From Periweissella fabaria (GTDB taxonomy: Bacteria; Bacillota; Bacilli; Lactobacillales; Lactobacillaceae): a stretch of DNA of 64,000 nucleotides. The stretch is taken from NCBI RefSeq assembly GCF_918814575.1, contig NZ_CAKKNS010000002.1, positions 62,001-126,000 on the forward strand. Direction: 5' to 3'. Each line of letters opens with the position of its first letter. The stretch's first letter is position 1. Under the pieces are notes generated by a model. The model worked only from the letters and a program-made list of their open reading frames with translations. It was not told where the DNA came from and did not search any database. Position numbers and translations under genes: made by a program. Shown here piece by piece: positions 53,681 to 63,890 of this stretch.

Positions 53681-55893
53681 TGCAAACGTACAAAGAACCA
53701 ACGCCAGCAGAAATTCGCGACCATAAAATTTATTTACCATGGGGTTTAACTGAGGCCGAATATGAATTAGTCTGCCAAAAATTAGATCGTTTACCAAATT
53801 ATACAGAAACTGGGTTGTTTGCAGCAATGTGGAGTGAACACTGTTCATATAAAAAATCAAAACCAGTTTTACGGACATTTTGGTCAAAAAATGAACGTGT
53901 ATTACAAGGACCTGGGGAAGGGGCCGGAATTTTAGATATTGGTGATAATCAGGCTGTGGTATTTAAAGCTGAAAGTCACAACCACCCATCAGCTGTGGAA
54001 CCTTACGAAGGGGCAGCAACTGGGGTTGGTGGTATTTTACGGGATATTTTCTCAATGGGCGCGCAACCAATTGCCGTATTAGATAGTTTGCGCTTTGGTG
54101 AAATTGATAACGAACGGACTAAATATTTAATTAATGAAGTAATTGCTGGAATTGCTGGTTATGGTAATGCAATTGGGATTCCAACAGTTGGTGGTGAAAT
54201 TGCTTTTGATAAAACGTATGCTGGGAATCCATTAGTTAACGTAATGGCGGTTGGATTACTTGATCAAGATGCTATGAAGGTCGGTCAAGCCCGGGGAGTG
54301 GATAACTCAATTTTATACGTTGGTGCCAAAACTGGTCGGGATGGTATTCATGGAGCAACATTTGCTTCAGCGGCGTTTTCTGATGAAGAAGAATCTGATC
54401 GTTCAGCGGTTCAAGTTGGTGATCCATTTACAGAAAAGTTAGTGATGGATGCAACGATTGCGATTGTTAAACGCTATCCGGAAGATGTTATTGGAATTCA
54501 AGATATGGGGGCTGCTGGTCTTGTTTCATCATCAGCTGAAATGGCTTCTAAAGCTGGGATGGGGGTTCATTTGAACCTTGATTTAGTACCCCAACGTGAA
54601 ACGCAAATGACACCATATGAATTAATGCTTTCTGAATCACAAGAACGGATGTTATTAGTTATTAAAAAAGGTAGTGAAGCCAAAGCTGTTGAATTATTTG
54701 CAGAATACGGTTTAGATGCGGTTGTTATTGGAAAAGTTACGGATGACGGTATGTACCGTCTTGATTTTAATGGTGAAGTTGTCGCTGAAATTAACGCCCA
54801 AGATTTAACAACTGCACCTAAATATAATTTACCAGCGCTTAAACCAGAACGCTTGAAAAATGCCGATAAAAACCAATTTGTACCAAAAATTGAAGATTTG
54901 AAACAAACATTTTTACAAATTTTACAACAAGCGACGATTGCTTCTAAGGCTAGTCTTTACCGTCATTTTGATTCGATGGTTCAAACTAACACAGTTGTTA
55001 ATCCAGGTAGTGATGCCGCAGTTGTGCGTATTCGAGGCACTAAAAAAGCCCTCGCAATGACAACTGATGTAAATGGACGTTACTTGTATCTTGATCCATT
55101 TGTTGGTGGACAAATGGCGATGGCTGAAGCAGCCCGTAACATTATTGCATCAGGGGCCTTACCAATTGGAATTACGGATTGTTTGAATTTTGGTAACCCA
55201 GAAAATCCAGAAGTATACTACGAATTAGCCCAATCTGTGGCAGGAATTAATAAAATGGCACAAGCATTAAATACGCCGGTTATTTCTGGAAATGTTTCGT
55301 TATATAACGAGTACAATGATGAAGCAATTTACCCAACACCAATGGTTGGAATGGTTGGTTTACATACGGATAACCACACAATTACAACGCAAGGATTTAA
55401 ACAAGCTGGGGATGCAATTTATGTTGTTGGTGAAACCACAGCGGCGTTTAACGGATCTGAAATTCAAAAGATGCAAACCGGTTCAGTTGCAGGTCAATTA
55501 TTTGCTTTTGATGCTGATGCCGAATTGCGTAATCAAAAATTAGTTTTAACAGCAATTGAAGCTGGATTAGTAGCAAGTGCCCATGATTTATCAGAAGGTG
55601 GTTTAGCAGTTGGTTTGGCAGAAGCGGCTTTTGCTAAACATTTAGGTTTTGATGTCCAGTTTGATTTAAGTGATGACTTACTATTTAGTGAAACTCAAAG
55701 TCGTTTTGTTATCTCAGTTACCCCAAGTAAACAAGCTGCTTTTGAAGCACTTATGGCTGCTAATGCTCAGTTAGTAGGACAAGTTACAGATACACCAAGT
55801 TTTAAGGTAACAACACAAACAAGTACCGTTGAAATTTTAGAAAATGAAGCTTATACAAGCTGGAAGGACGCAATTGGATGGTTACTAAAGTAA
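53677..55893 (+). CDS. purL: FGAM synthase large subunit PurL
   Basis: ATP-dependent FGAM synthase, small (Gram-positive) form of 738 residues without a fused glutaminase domain. Motifs include [12 protein letters not shown] near 51, [23 protein letters not shown] near 92, and QDMGAAGL near 275. AGGAGG precedes overlapping ATGATG starts (53677 or 53680). It needs the PurQ and PurS products encoded just upstream. Confidence 0.96.
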   Translation: MMQTYKEPTPAEIRDHKIYLPWGLTEAEYELVCQKLDRLPNYTETGLFAAMWSEHCSYKKSKPVLRTFWSKNERVLQGPGEGAGILDIGDNQAVVFKAESHNHPSAVEPYEGAATGVGGILRDIFSMGAQPIAVLDSLRFGEIDNERTKYLINEVIAGIAGYGNAIGIPTVGGEIAFDKTYAGNPLVNVMAVGLLDQDAMKVGQARGVDNSILYVGAKTGRDGIHGATFASAAFSDEEESDRSAVQVGDPFTEKLVMDATIAIVKRYPEDVIGIQDMGAAGLVSSSAEMASKAGMGVHLNLDLVPQRETQMTPYELMLSESQERMLLVIKKGSEAKAVELFAEYGLDAVVIGKVTDDGMYRLDFNGEVVAEINAQDLTTAPKYNLPALKPERLKNADKNQFVPKIEDLKQTFLQILQQATIASKASLYRHFDSMVQTNTVVNPGSDAAVVRIRGTKKALAMTTDVNGRYLYLDPFVGGQMAMAEAARNIIASGALPIGITDCLNFGNPENPEVYYELAQSVAGINKMAQALNTPVISGNVSLYNEYNDEAIYPTPMVGMVGLHTDNHTITTQGFKQAGDAIYVVGETTAAFNGSEIQKMQTGSVAGQLFAFDADAELRNQKLVLTAIEAGLVASAHDLSEGGLAVGLAEAAFAKHLGFDVQFDLSDDLLFSETQSRFVISVTPSKQAAFEALMAANAQLVGQVTDTPSFKVTTQTSTVEILENEAYTSWKDAIGWLLK

Positions 55894-57377
55894 TGCAAAC
55901 CGAAGTTAATGGTTTGAATGAAGAATGTGGTATTTTTGGAATTTGGGGCTCAACAGAAGCGGCCGAAGTTACTTACTATGGCCTACATGCTTTGCAACAC
56001 CGTGGCCAAGAAGGTGCTGGTATCGTCGCAAATATTGACGGTCGTCTCCGACAAGAACGGGGGCTTGGTTTACTCGCGGATGTCTTTAGTAAAGGTGATA
56101 GGCTTCGTGATTTAATGGGCGCAACTTCAGCTATTGGACATGTACGCTATGCTACATCAGGTTCAAATAGTATTGAAAATATTCAACCGTTATTAGCGCA
56201 CTTTAGTGATAGCCAACTTGCTTTGGCTCATAATGGAAATCTTACTAATCAAGTGACGTTACGGCGTAAATTAGAAGACCAAGGTGCTATTTTTCAATCA
56301 ACTTCCGATTCTGAAATTTTAATGCATTTAATTCGACGTTCTCAAGCACCAACATTTACGGATAAAGTTAAAGATGCACTTAATCAGCTTCGGGGTGGAT
56401 TTGCTTTCTTGTTATTAACACCAGATGCTTTGTATGCGGCTTTAGATCCACATGGCTTCCGACCATTTGTAATTGGTCAATTACCAGCTGGTCAATATGT
56501 GGCAGCTAGTGAAAGTGCGGCTTTAAACGTCGTTGGAGCTAAGTTAATTCGTAACGTCCAACCAGGTGAATTAATTAAAATTGATAATGCTGGTATGCAC
56601 ATTGATCATTATACAGATAAGACTGATTTACACATCGACGCCATGGAGTATATTTATTTTGCACGGCCCGATTCTGATATTTATGGAGTTAACGTGCATA
56701 CCGCGCGTAAACGAATGGGTGCGAATTTAGCTGCTGAACAACCAGTTGAAGCTGATATCGTTGTTGGTGTACCAAACTCATCACTATCGGCTGCTTCTGG
56801 CTTTGCTGAAGCCCTTCATTTACCGAATGAAATGGGCTTAGTGAAGAATCAATATATTGCGCGGACATTTATTGAACCGACTCAAGAACGGCGTGAACAT
56901 GCAGTCAAAATGAAATTAGCTGCGGTTCCGAGTGTGGTTAAGGGCAAACGTGTTGTATTAGTTGATGATTCAATCGTTCGCGGGACAACATCAATGTACA
57001 TTGTCCGGATGTTACGTGAAGCTGGGGCCAAAGAAGTCCATGTCCGCATTGCTTCACCGGCCTTTAAGTACCCATCATTTTACGGGATTGATATGCAAAC
57101 AACCTCAGAATTGATGGCGGCTAACTATTCTTTAGCAGAAATGACCACTAAAATTGAAGCTGATAGTTTAGCATTTTTGAGTGTTGATGGTCTCGTTGAT
57201 GCCATTGGTTTACAAGGTAAATCCAACGGTACGGGATTAACAACTGCGTACTTTGATGGACATTATCCATCACCAATTTATGATTACGCTGAATCAATGC
57301 AATCTTTTGAAGACGCTCATTTAGTTGATTACATGGAGGAACCCACATGCAAGATGCATACGCTGCAGCCGGAGTAG
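55893..57377 (+). CDS. purF: Glutamine PRPP amidotransferase PurF
   Basis: First committed enzyme of purine synthesis: PRPP plus glutamine to phosphoribosylamine. ATG at 55893 (TAATG overlap with purL) gives an 11-residue propeptide before the nucleophile Cys12 (LNEECGIFG), the same length as in Bacillus PurF. An ATG at 55878 is a possible alternative with a nearby AAGGA. The PRPP loop is VVLVDDSIVRGTTS. The four Cys that bind a 4Fe-4S cluster in Bacillus PurF are replaced (DAMEY, YPSFYG, SNGTGLTT). Apart from Cys12, only one Cys, near the C-terminus, remains. The 3' end overlaps purM by 31 bases. Confidence 0.95.
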   Translation: MQTEVNGLNEECGIFGIWGSTEAAEVTYYGLHALQHRGQEGAGIVANIDGRLRQERGLGLLADVFSKGDRLRDLMGATSAIGHVRYATSGSNSIENIQPLLAHFSDSQLALAHNGNLTNQVTLRRKLEDQGAIFQSTSDSEILMHLIRRSQAPTFTDKVKDALNQLRGGFAFLLLTPDALYAALDPHGFRPFVIGQLPAGQYVAASESAALNVVGAKLIRNVQPGELIKIDNAGMHIDHYTDKTDLHIDAMEYIYFARPDSDIYGVNVHTARKRMGANLAAEQPVEADIVVGVPNSSLSAASGFAEALHLPNEMGLVKNQYIARTFIEPTQERREHAVKMKLAAVPSVVKGKRVVLVDDSIVRGTTSMYIVRMLREAGAKEVHVRIASPAFKYPSFYGIDMQTTSELMAANYSLAEMTTKIEADSLAFLSVDGLVDAIGLQGKSNGTGLTTAYFDGHYPSPIYDYAESMQSFEDAHLVDYMEEPTCKMHTLQPE

Positions 57378-58384
57378 ATATTGCGGCTGGAAACCAAGCC
57401 GTCGAACTAATGCAAGATGCGGTTAACGCAACTCAAAATGAAAATGTTTTAGCTGGCCTTGGCGGATTTGGGAGTTTGTTCAAATTACCAACTGGCTATA
57501 CGCAACCGGTATTAATTTCTGGTGCTGATGGGGTTGGCTCTAAATTACTTTTAGCAATTGCTGCTAATCGACATGCCACTATTGGCCAAGATTTAGTTGC
57601 AATGGTTGCAAATGATATTTTAGCGCAAGGTGCTAAACCGTTATTTATGCTTGATTACATGGGAATTAATACGGTTGAACCAGCGAAAGTTGCTGAGATT
57701 GTAACTGGAATCGCCCAAGCATGTCAGCAAGCTCAAATGGCATTAATTGGTGGTGAAACCGCCGAATTACCTGATCTATATGCCCAAAACCATTATGATT
57801 TAGCTGGTTTTGCCGTTGGAGTTGCTGATCAAGAAAAATTACTAAATCCTGAAAATGTACAAGAAGGTGATGTTGTTTTAGGCTTAGCATCAAGTGGTTT
57901 ACATTCAAATGGTTACTCACTAGTTCGTAAGTTGTTATTAACTGACCAAAACAAAACATGGGATGATTTAAGTAATGATCAGCAGACAACTTTACTAACA
58001 CCAACTAAGTTATATATTAAAGCCGTTTTACCCCTCATCGAACAAGGGCTAGTGGTCTCTGCTGCCCATATTACTGGTGGTGGCTTACTTGAAAATCTAC
58101 CTCGTGCTTTAGGAGCGCATTTAGGAGCGCATTTGGATAGTCAAAGTTGGCAAATTCCCGCAATCTTTAAGCAACTTGGTCAATTAGGTGAGTTGTCAAC
58201 GATTGAAATGTTGCGTACTTTTAATCTGGGGATTGGGTTTACACTAGTTGTCCGGCCAGATGATGTTGCTAAAGTTAGTCAACAATTAGTAGAAAGCGGT
58301 GAGCAAGTAACAGTTTTAGGTCAAGTTGTTGCTGATGACACACACCAAGTAAAGATTCAAGGAGCTTTAAATTATGACAACTAA
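57347..58384 (+). CDS. purM: AIR synthetase PurM
   Basis: Closes the imidazole ring of FGAM to AIR. It is 345 residues, starting MQDAYAAAGVDIAAG as PurM proteins usually do, with SGADGVGSKL near 65 and GGETAELPDLY near 140. TGGAGG lies 7 bases before the ATG, inside purF. A 12-base direct duplication (ttaggagcgcat twice, near 58109-58132) gives the sequence GAHLGAHL. The last bases overlap purN by 11. Confidence 0.96.
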   Translation: MQDAYAAAGVDIAAGNQAVELMQDAVNATQNENVLAGLGGFGSLFKLPTGYTQPVLISGADGVGSKLLLAIAANRHATIGQDLVAMVANDILAQGAKPLFMLDYMGINTVEPAKVAEIVTGIAQACQQAQMALIGGETAELPDLYAQNHYDLAGFAVGVADQEKLLNPENVQEGDVVLGLASSGLHSNGYSLVRKLLLTDQNKTWDDLSNDQQTTLLTPTKLYIKAVLPLIEQGLVVSAAHITGGGLLENLPRALGAHLGAHLDSQSWQIPAIFKQLGQLGELSTIEMLRTFNLGIGFTLVVRPDDVAKVSQQLVESGEQVTVLGQVVADDTHQVKIQGALNYDN

Positions 58385-58946
58385 ATTAGCTGTCTTTGCT
58401 TCAGGAACTGGCACAAATTTTGTGGCGATTGCTGATGCTATTACTGCCAATCAATTGGATGCCGAAATTAAAGTATTAGTTGTTGATAAAATTAATGCGC
58501 CCGTCGTTACACGTGCAAAGGAACGTAACATCCCGATTTTTCATTTAAAGTATAAAGATTATGATACCAAAGAACTTGCCGAGGCTAGTTTAGTAACGGA
58601 ACTTAATAAGTATCAGATCGAACTTATTGCTTTAGCTGGGTTTATGCGAATCATTACACCAACTCTTTTAGCAGCCTATCCTAATAAAATAATTAATATC
58701 CATCCCTCACTACTACCGGCTTTCCCCGGGCGGCACGGGATTGATGATGCCTTTACTGCTAAAGTTCCGCAAACTGGGGTCACAATTCATTATGTTGATA
58801 GTGGCATTGACAGTGGTTCAGTAATTGCCCAACAAGTAGTGCCTATCGAACAGACGGATACGTTAGTTTCATTAGAGGCCAAAATACATGCCGTTGAGCA
58901 TGTTTTATATCCAACAACATTAGCCCAATTAATTAACCACAACTAA
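58374..58946 (+). CDS. purN: GAR formyltransferase PurN
   Basis: Adds a formyl group from 10-formyl-THF to GAR. It is 190 residues with [10 protein letters not shown] near 7, the catalytic Asn/His in [14 protein letters not shown] near 105, and the Asp in [13 protein letters not shown] near 138. It uses the folate made by Fhs, encoded at the end of this operon. Confidence 0.95.
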   Translation: MTTKLAVFASGTGTNFVAIADAITANQLDAEIKVLVVDKINAPVVTRAKERNIPIFHLKYKDYDTKELAEASLVTELNKYQIELIALAGFMRIITPTLLAAYPNKIINIHPSLLPAFPGRHGIDDAFTAKVPQTGVTIHYVDSGIDSGSVIAQQVVPIEQTDTLVSLEAKIHAVEHVLYPTTLAQLINHN

Positions 58947-58962
58947 AAGGAGAATCACAATC

Positions 58963-60492
58963 ATGAAACGAGCACTTTTGAGTGTTTTTGATAAAACAGG
59001 TATTGTCGAATTTGCCACTAAATTACAAGCACAAGGTTTTGAATTAGTTTCCACTGGTGGGACCTTGAAAACCTTAGTTGGCGCTGGTTTGCCTGTGATT
59101 TCAATTGATGAAGTCACAGGCTTTCCAGAGATGCTTGATGGGCGGGTGAAGACTTTACATCCGAAAGTGCATGGTGGTTTACTTGCCCGCCGAGATGTAC
59201 CAGAACATATGGCAACGATTGCCGCTCATGATATCCAACCGATTGATGTTGTAGTTGTTAACTTGTATCCATTTAAAGAAACTATTGCACAACCGGATAT
59301 TACTTTTGCGGAAGCCATTGAACAAATTGATATTGGTGGCCCATCAATGTTACGTTCAGCAGCTAAAAATCATGCAGCTGTGTTACCAATTATTGATCCT
59401 GCTGATTATGAACGGGCAGCGGAATTATTGGCTAACGATGGTTTAACAGCGGCAATTCGCCGTGAATTTGCAGCCAAAGTGTTCCAACACACTGCGACTT
59501 ATGATGCGCTAATTGGTGAATACTTAACAACGGCCGAATTTCCGGATAATTTGGCATTAGGCTATGATAAATTTGATACGTTACGCTATGGTGAAAATAG
59601 CCATCAACAAGCAACGGCATATGTTAGTCAACAACCAGAAGCGTATTCAATTCTAAGTGCTGAAATTATGCATGGTAAGAAGCTATCATACAACAACTTG
59701 CGTGATGCAGATGCAGCCTTACGAATTGCTGCTGATTTTAACAGTCAACCAACTGTGGTAACTGTTAAGCATATGAATCCTGCAGGAATTGGTCAAGCAG
59801 ATACGATTTTAGCGGCTTGGGAACGTGCTTTTGCAGCTGATGATATTTCAATTTTTGGTGGTATTGTGGTCTTAAATCGAGAAGTTGATTTAGCAACTGC
59901 TGAAGCAATGCACAAAATTTTCTTAGAAATCATTATTGCACCGAGCTATACAGATGAAGCCTTTGCCGTACTAGCTAAGAAGAAAAATTTACGAATCTTA
60001 GCATTACCAATGGATCAAGCAGTTGCTCCAGTTAAAGATGTAGTTTCAGTCTTAGGCGGAATTTTGGTTCAAGATCGTGATCTTGTATCAGAAGATGTGG
60101 CTGATTTTGAAGTTGTCTCAGAGGCACAACCAACGCCGGCACAATTAGAAGCCATGGTCTTTGCCCAACGAGCAGTTAAGCATGTTAAGTCAAATGCGAT
60201 TGTTGTCGCTAATGCACAACAAACTCTTGGTGTGGGAGCTGGGCAACCTAACCGAATTGATTCAGTTAAGATTGCCGTGACTAAAGCGCAAACTAAGCCT
60301 GGATTTGCAGATGCGGTCTTGGCGTCAGATGCCTTTTTCCCAATGGGTGACTCGGTAGAATTTGCCGCTCAAAATGGTATTACAGCAATTGTTGAACCAG
60401 GGGGCTCAATTAAAGACCAAGATTCAATTGATATGGCTAATAAGCTTGGTGTGGTCTTAGTATTCTCAAAGAACCGCCACTTCAAACACTAG
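58963..60492 (+). CDS. purH: Bifunctional AICAR transformylase / IMP cyclohydrolase PurH
   Basis: Catalyses the last two steps to IMP. It is 509 residues: N-terminal MGS-like cyclohydrolase domain (1-~195; [33 protein letters not shown]) and C-terminal formyltransferase domain ([10 protein letters not shown] near 208, KHMNPAGIG near 268, [15 protein letters not shown] near 471). AAAGGAG precedes the ATG. Starts 16 bases after purN. Confidence 0.96.
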   Translation: MKRALLSVFDKTGIVEFATKLQAQGFELVSTGGTLKTLVGAGLPVISIDEVTGFPEMLDGRVKTLHPKVHGGLLARRDVPEHMATIAAHDIQPIDVVVVNLYPFKETIAQPDITFAEAIEQIDIGGPSMLRSAAKNHAAVLPIIDPADYERAAELLANDGLTAAIRREFAAKVFQHTATYDALIGEYLTTAEFPDNLALGYDKFDTLRYGENSHQQATAYVSQQPEAYSILSAEIMHGKKLSYNNLRDADAALRIAADFNSQPTVVTVKHMNPAGIGQADTILAAWERAFAADDISIFGGIVVLNREVDLATAEAMHKIFLEIIIAPSYTDEAFAVLAKKKNLRILALPMDQAVAPVKDVVSVLGGILVQDRDLVSEDVADFEVVSEAQPTPAQLEAMVFAQRAVKHVKSNAIVVANAQQTLGVGAGQPNRIDSVKIAVTKAQTKPGFADAVLASDAFFPMGDSVEFAAQNGITAIVEPGGSIKDQDSIDMANKLGVVLVFSKNRHFKH

Positions 60493-60502
60493 TGAGGGTG
60501 AT

Positions 60503-61750
60503 ATGGCTAAAGTATTAGTAATTGGAAACGGGGCGCGGGAACACGTTTTTGCCCAAAAGTTAATTAGCAGTCCCACTGTTGAACATGTTTTTGTAGCACC
60601 TGGTAATCCTGGTATGCAAACTGCCGGAATTTCAACAATTAATATCGCCGTTGATGCCATTACGGAATTAGTTGCATTTGCACAAGAAAATACAATTGAT
60701 TTAACGTTGGTAGGGATGGAAAATGCCCTTGTTGCTGGTGTAGTTGATGCCTTTAGGGCCGCTGATTTAAAAATTTTTGGTCCAACCAAGGCTGCAGCAA
60801 TGTTAGAAGGTTCAAAATCATTTACCAAAAATTTGTTGGCTAAATATGGGATACCAACTGCGAAATATGCAATTTTTACAGATTATCAGGCATCATGGGC
60901 ATATATTCAACAACAAGCAATGCCGATCGTTTTAAAATTAGATGGATTAGCTTTTGGTAAAGGTGTGACAATTTGTCAAGATTTAGTAACGGCCAAACAA
61001 TTTTTGCAAGAGGCATATGCTTTAAAAGAAGATGCACGGATTGTGGTGGAAGAATTTTTAGCCGGTGAAGAGTTTTCAATCTTTACGTTTGTTGGTAAAA
61101 ATCAAAGCGTAACTACCCCAATTGCTCAAGATCACAAACGGTTGTTAGATGGTGATAAAGGGCCAAATACTGGTGGGATGGGTGCATACAGTCCGGTGCC
61201 ACACATTAGTGACGAAGTTGTTGAAACAGCGATTACCACGCTAGTGCAACCAACCATTGCAGCAATGGCTGCTGAAGGAACCCCATTTACCGGTATTTTA
61301 TATACCGGTGTTATTTTAACGAGTAATGGTCCAAAAGTAATTGAATTTAATGTGCGATTTGGTGATCCTGAAGCACAAGTCGTTATTCCTCAATTAACAA
61401 GTGATTTTTATCAATTACTAGACGGTTTAGTAACGGGTCAGCCAATAGCGGCCGCTTGGCAGACTGCTGATATTTACTTAGGCGTTGTCTTGGCGGCCCC
61501 TGGTTATCCAACTAAACCAGAAGCAGGCCATCTTGTACCAATGAGTGTGCCAGCTCCACTAGCAATTAATTTTGCCGGCGTTAAAATGGTTGATAATCAA
61601 TTACAAACTGCTGGTGGCCGAGTTGCAACTATTGTTGGCCATGCAAAAAGTGTTTTTGAAACCCAACAGGTAGTATATAATTATTTAAATAAGCTTGATA
61701 TTTCATTGCAGTACCGCCAGGATATTGGCGCAAAAGCACTTGGAAAATAA
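60503..61750 (+). CDS. purD: GAR synthetase PurD
   Basis: ATP-grasp ligase joining glycine to phosphoribosylamine. It is 415 residues: N domain with VLVIGNGAREHV, ATP-grasp part LKLDGLAFGKGV near 150 and NTGGMGAYSP near 222, and metal ligands in VIEFNVRFGDPEAQ near 278. AGGGTG precedes the ATG, 10 bases after purH. It is the last classic pur gene in this operon. Confidence 0.96.
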   Translation: MAKVLVIGNGAREHVFAQKLISSPTVEHVFVAPGNPGMQTAGISTINIAVDAITELVAFAQENTIDLTLVGMENALVAGVVDAFRAADLKIFGPTKAAAMLEGSKSFTKNLLAKYGIPTAKYAIFTDYQASWAYIQQQAMPIVLKLDGLAFGKGVTICQDLVTAKQFLQEAYALKEDARIVVEEFLAGEEFSIFTFVGKNQSVTTPIAQDHKRLLDGDKGPNTGGMGAYSPVPHISDEVVETAITTLVQPTIAAMAAEGTPFTGILYTGVILTSNGPKVIEFNVRFGDPEAQVVIPQLTSDFYQLLDGLVTGQPIAAAWQTADIYLGVVLAAPGYPTKPEAGHLVPMSVPAPLAINFAGVKMVDNQLQTAGGRVATIVGHAKSVFETQQVVYNYLNKLDISLQYRQDIGAKALGK

Positions 61751-61774
61751 TTTCAGCTCGTAAAGGAGTCTTAC

Positions 61775-63436
61775 ATGTTAACAGATATTGAAATCGCGCA
61801 AGCCGCAGAGATTGAACCAATCGTTAAGATTGCTGAAAAACTTGGATTAACTGAAGATGAAATCGAACAATATGGTAAATATAAGGCTAAGTTAGACTTA
61901 TCAAACCGTAAAGATGCACCATTAGATGGTAAATTAATCTTGGTAACATCAATTAACCCAACCCCAGCTGGTGAAGGTAAATCAACCGTAACTGTTGGGT
62001 TAGGGGATGGACTAGCTGCAATTGGTAAAAAGCCAGTGATTGCTTTACGTGAGCCATCACTTGGACCAGTCATGGGGATGAAAGGTGGCGCAACCGGTGG
62101 TGGATATAGTCAAGTAATTCCAATGGATGACATTAACCTGCACTTTACAGGTGACTTCCATGCACTTACATCAGCGCACAATACATTAGCAGCGTTAATT
62201 GATAATCATTTACATCAAGGGAACACGTTGAACCTTGATCCACGACGAATCCTTTGGAAACGTGTCTTAGATATCAACGACCGGGCATTACGAAATATTG
62301 TGATTGGTATGGGTGGTCCCACAAGTGGGGTTGTTCGTGAAGATGGCTTTGATATTACCGTAGCATCTGAATTGATGGCAATTTTGACATTATCAACTGA
62401 CTTAACTGATTTAAAGGCCCGTATTAATCGGATTGTGATTGGTTATACCTATGATAAAGCACCGGTAACGGTAGCTGATTTAGGAGTTGCTGGTGCTTTA
62501 ACAGTGCTATTAAAAGATGCGATTAAGCCTAACTTGGTACAGACTTTGGCACACACTCCCGTGATTATTCATGGTGGCCCATTTGCTAATATTGCACAAG
62601 GTACTAACTCAATTCAAGCAACGCGTGCAGCAATTCAATTAGGTGATTATGCTATTACTGAAGGTGGTTTTGGAGCTGACCTTGGTGGTGAAAAATTCTT
62701 GGATATTAAAACACCATTGCTTGGTAAGACACCAGACACTATTGTAATTGTCGCAACTATTCGTGCGCTTAAATTACATGGTGGGAAGCCATTGAAAGAA
62801 TTAAATACCGAAGATTTAGCAGCCCTTGAAGCTGGTCTTGCTAACTTAGGTAAGCATATTCAATCAATGCAACGTTTCAATGTGCCAGTAGTAGTTGCAA
62901 TTAACCAATTTACAGCTGATACCGATGCGGAAATTAAATTAGTACAAGAATATACGCAACAATTCGGAGTTGATGCTGTGCTCGCTAACGTTTGGGGCCA
63001 AGGTGGTCAAGGTGCGCTTGAACTGGCCCAAGCAGTTGTTGATAGTTGTGAAAAGGCGTCAGAATTTACACCACTTTACGCCGCTGATGATGAATTAACA
63101 ACTAAGATTGAAAAAATTGTGACAGAAATTTATGGTGGTCGTGATATTGAACTGGCACCTAAAGCGAAAACTCAATTGAAACAATTTACAGCTCAAGGTT
63201 GGGATAAATTACCAGTTGTCATGGCCAAAACCCAATATTCTTTGTCAGATAATGCGAAGTCCTTAGGTGCACCAAAGGACTTTACAATTCATATTCGTGA
63301 ATTCGTGCCTAAGCTTGGTGCCGGCTTTATTGTTGCAATGACTGGAAATATTTTGACAATGCCAGGACTACCTAAAGTTCCAGCAGCCAATAACATCGAT
63401 ATTGATGAAAATGGTAAAATTACTGGTTTGTTCTAA
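61775..63436 (+). CDS. fhs: Formate-tetrahydrofolate ligase
   Basis: Makes 10-formyl-THF from formate, THF and ATP. It is 553 residues with the nucleotide loop TPAGEGKST at 63-71, [23 protein letters not shown], and [12 protein letters not shown] near 306. AAAGGAG precedes the ATG, 24 bases after purD, with no terminator between. Placing it in the pur operon matches the demand of PurN and PurH for formyl groups. The terminator after it ends the operon. Confidence 0.95.
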   Translation: MLTDIEIAQAAEIEPIVKIAEKLGLTEDEIEQYGKYKAKLDLSNRKDAPLDGKLILVTSINPTPAGEGKSTVTVGLGDGLAAIGKKPVIALREPSLGPVMGMKGGATGGGYSQVIPMDDINLHFTGDFHALTSAHNTLAALIDNHLHQGNTLNLDPRRILWKRVLDINDRALRNIVIGMGGPTSGVVREDGFDITVASELMAILTLSTDLTDLKARINRIVIGYTYDKAPVTVADLGVAGALTVLLKDAIKPNLVQTLAHTPVIIHGGPFANIAQGTNSIQATRAAIQLGDYAITEGGFGADLGGEKFLDIKTPLLGKTPDTIVIVATIRALKLHGGKPLKELNTEDLAALEAGLANLGKHIQSMQRFNVPVVVAINQFTADTDAEIKLVQEYTQQFGVDAVLANVWGQGGQGALELAQAVVDSCEKASEFTPLYAADDELTTKIEKIVTEIYGGRDIELAPKAKTQLKQFTAQGWDKLPVVMAKTQYSLSDNAKSLGAPKDFTIHIREFVPKLGAGFIVAMTGNILTMPGLPKVPAANNIDIDENGKITGLF

Positions 63437-63475
63437 AGTGAAATTGAAGCAGTAGTATGTGTTAATTAACAATAA

Positions 63476-63518
63476 TAAAAAGAGCCTAGAAAATTATATT
63501 TCTAGGCTCTTTTTATGT
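63476..63518. terminator. Terminator after the purine operon, likely bidirectional
   Basis: A 17-bp stem (63476-63492 with 63499-63515), 6-base loop, T-rich on both strands. It faces the minus-strand gene that ends at 63570. Confidence 0.92.
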
Positions 63519-63569
63519 ACTTCTCAAAATATTATAATTTGTTCATTAGACTCGATGCTTGATCTTAGG

Positions 63570-63845
63570 CTAATTAATTAAGCGAAGTAATAGACTTACG
63601 ATTAGAAAAGTAACTGACATTGCCATGATTACCAAAATACTACCATTTTTAGGGAATAGCCGTGATTGTAAGCCTGTTGCCACTAGCCCAAAGCCAACGA
63701 TGGCAGTAAGTGATAAAAGGAGCTCAAAGAGGCTAATTTGCGTACCATGATCACTTAAGGGTAAGATGGCAAACGTGGCTAAAAATGCCAAAATAATCCC
63801 AAATAAAACGGCAGCAACAATGCCTGATTTTAAATTATTAAACAT
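63570..63845 (-). CDS. Small hypothetical membrane protein (91 aa)
   Basis: A 91-residue protein with three hydrophobic helices (about 7-28, 38-58 and 68-88) and almost no soluble part. AGAGG lies ahead of the ATG at 63845, and TGC-TACAAT (63887-63882 on the minus strand) is a good extended -10. I do not recognise the family. It is a single-gene unit converging on the purine operon. Confidence 0.7.
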   Translation of the reverse strand: MFNNLKSGIVAAVLFGIILAFLATFAILPLSDHGTQISLFELLLSLTAIVGFGLVATGLQSRLFPKNGSILVIMAMSVTFLIVSLLLRLIN

Positions 63846-63881
63846 TAATGGATACCTCTAAAATTTGAAAATGGTATTTTA

Positions 63882-63890
63882 ATTGTAGCA
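63882..63890 (-). promoter_or_regulatory. Promoter of the 91-aa membrane protein gene
   Basis: On the minus strand: TGC-TACAAT, extended -10 (hexamer 63887-63882). The remaining bases to 64000 are A/T-rich and I see no gene in them. Confidence 0.5.
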
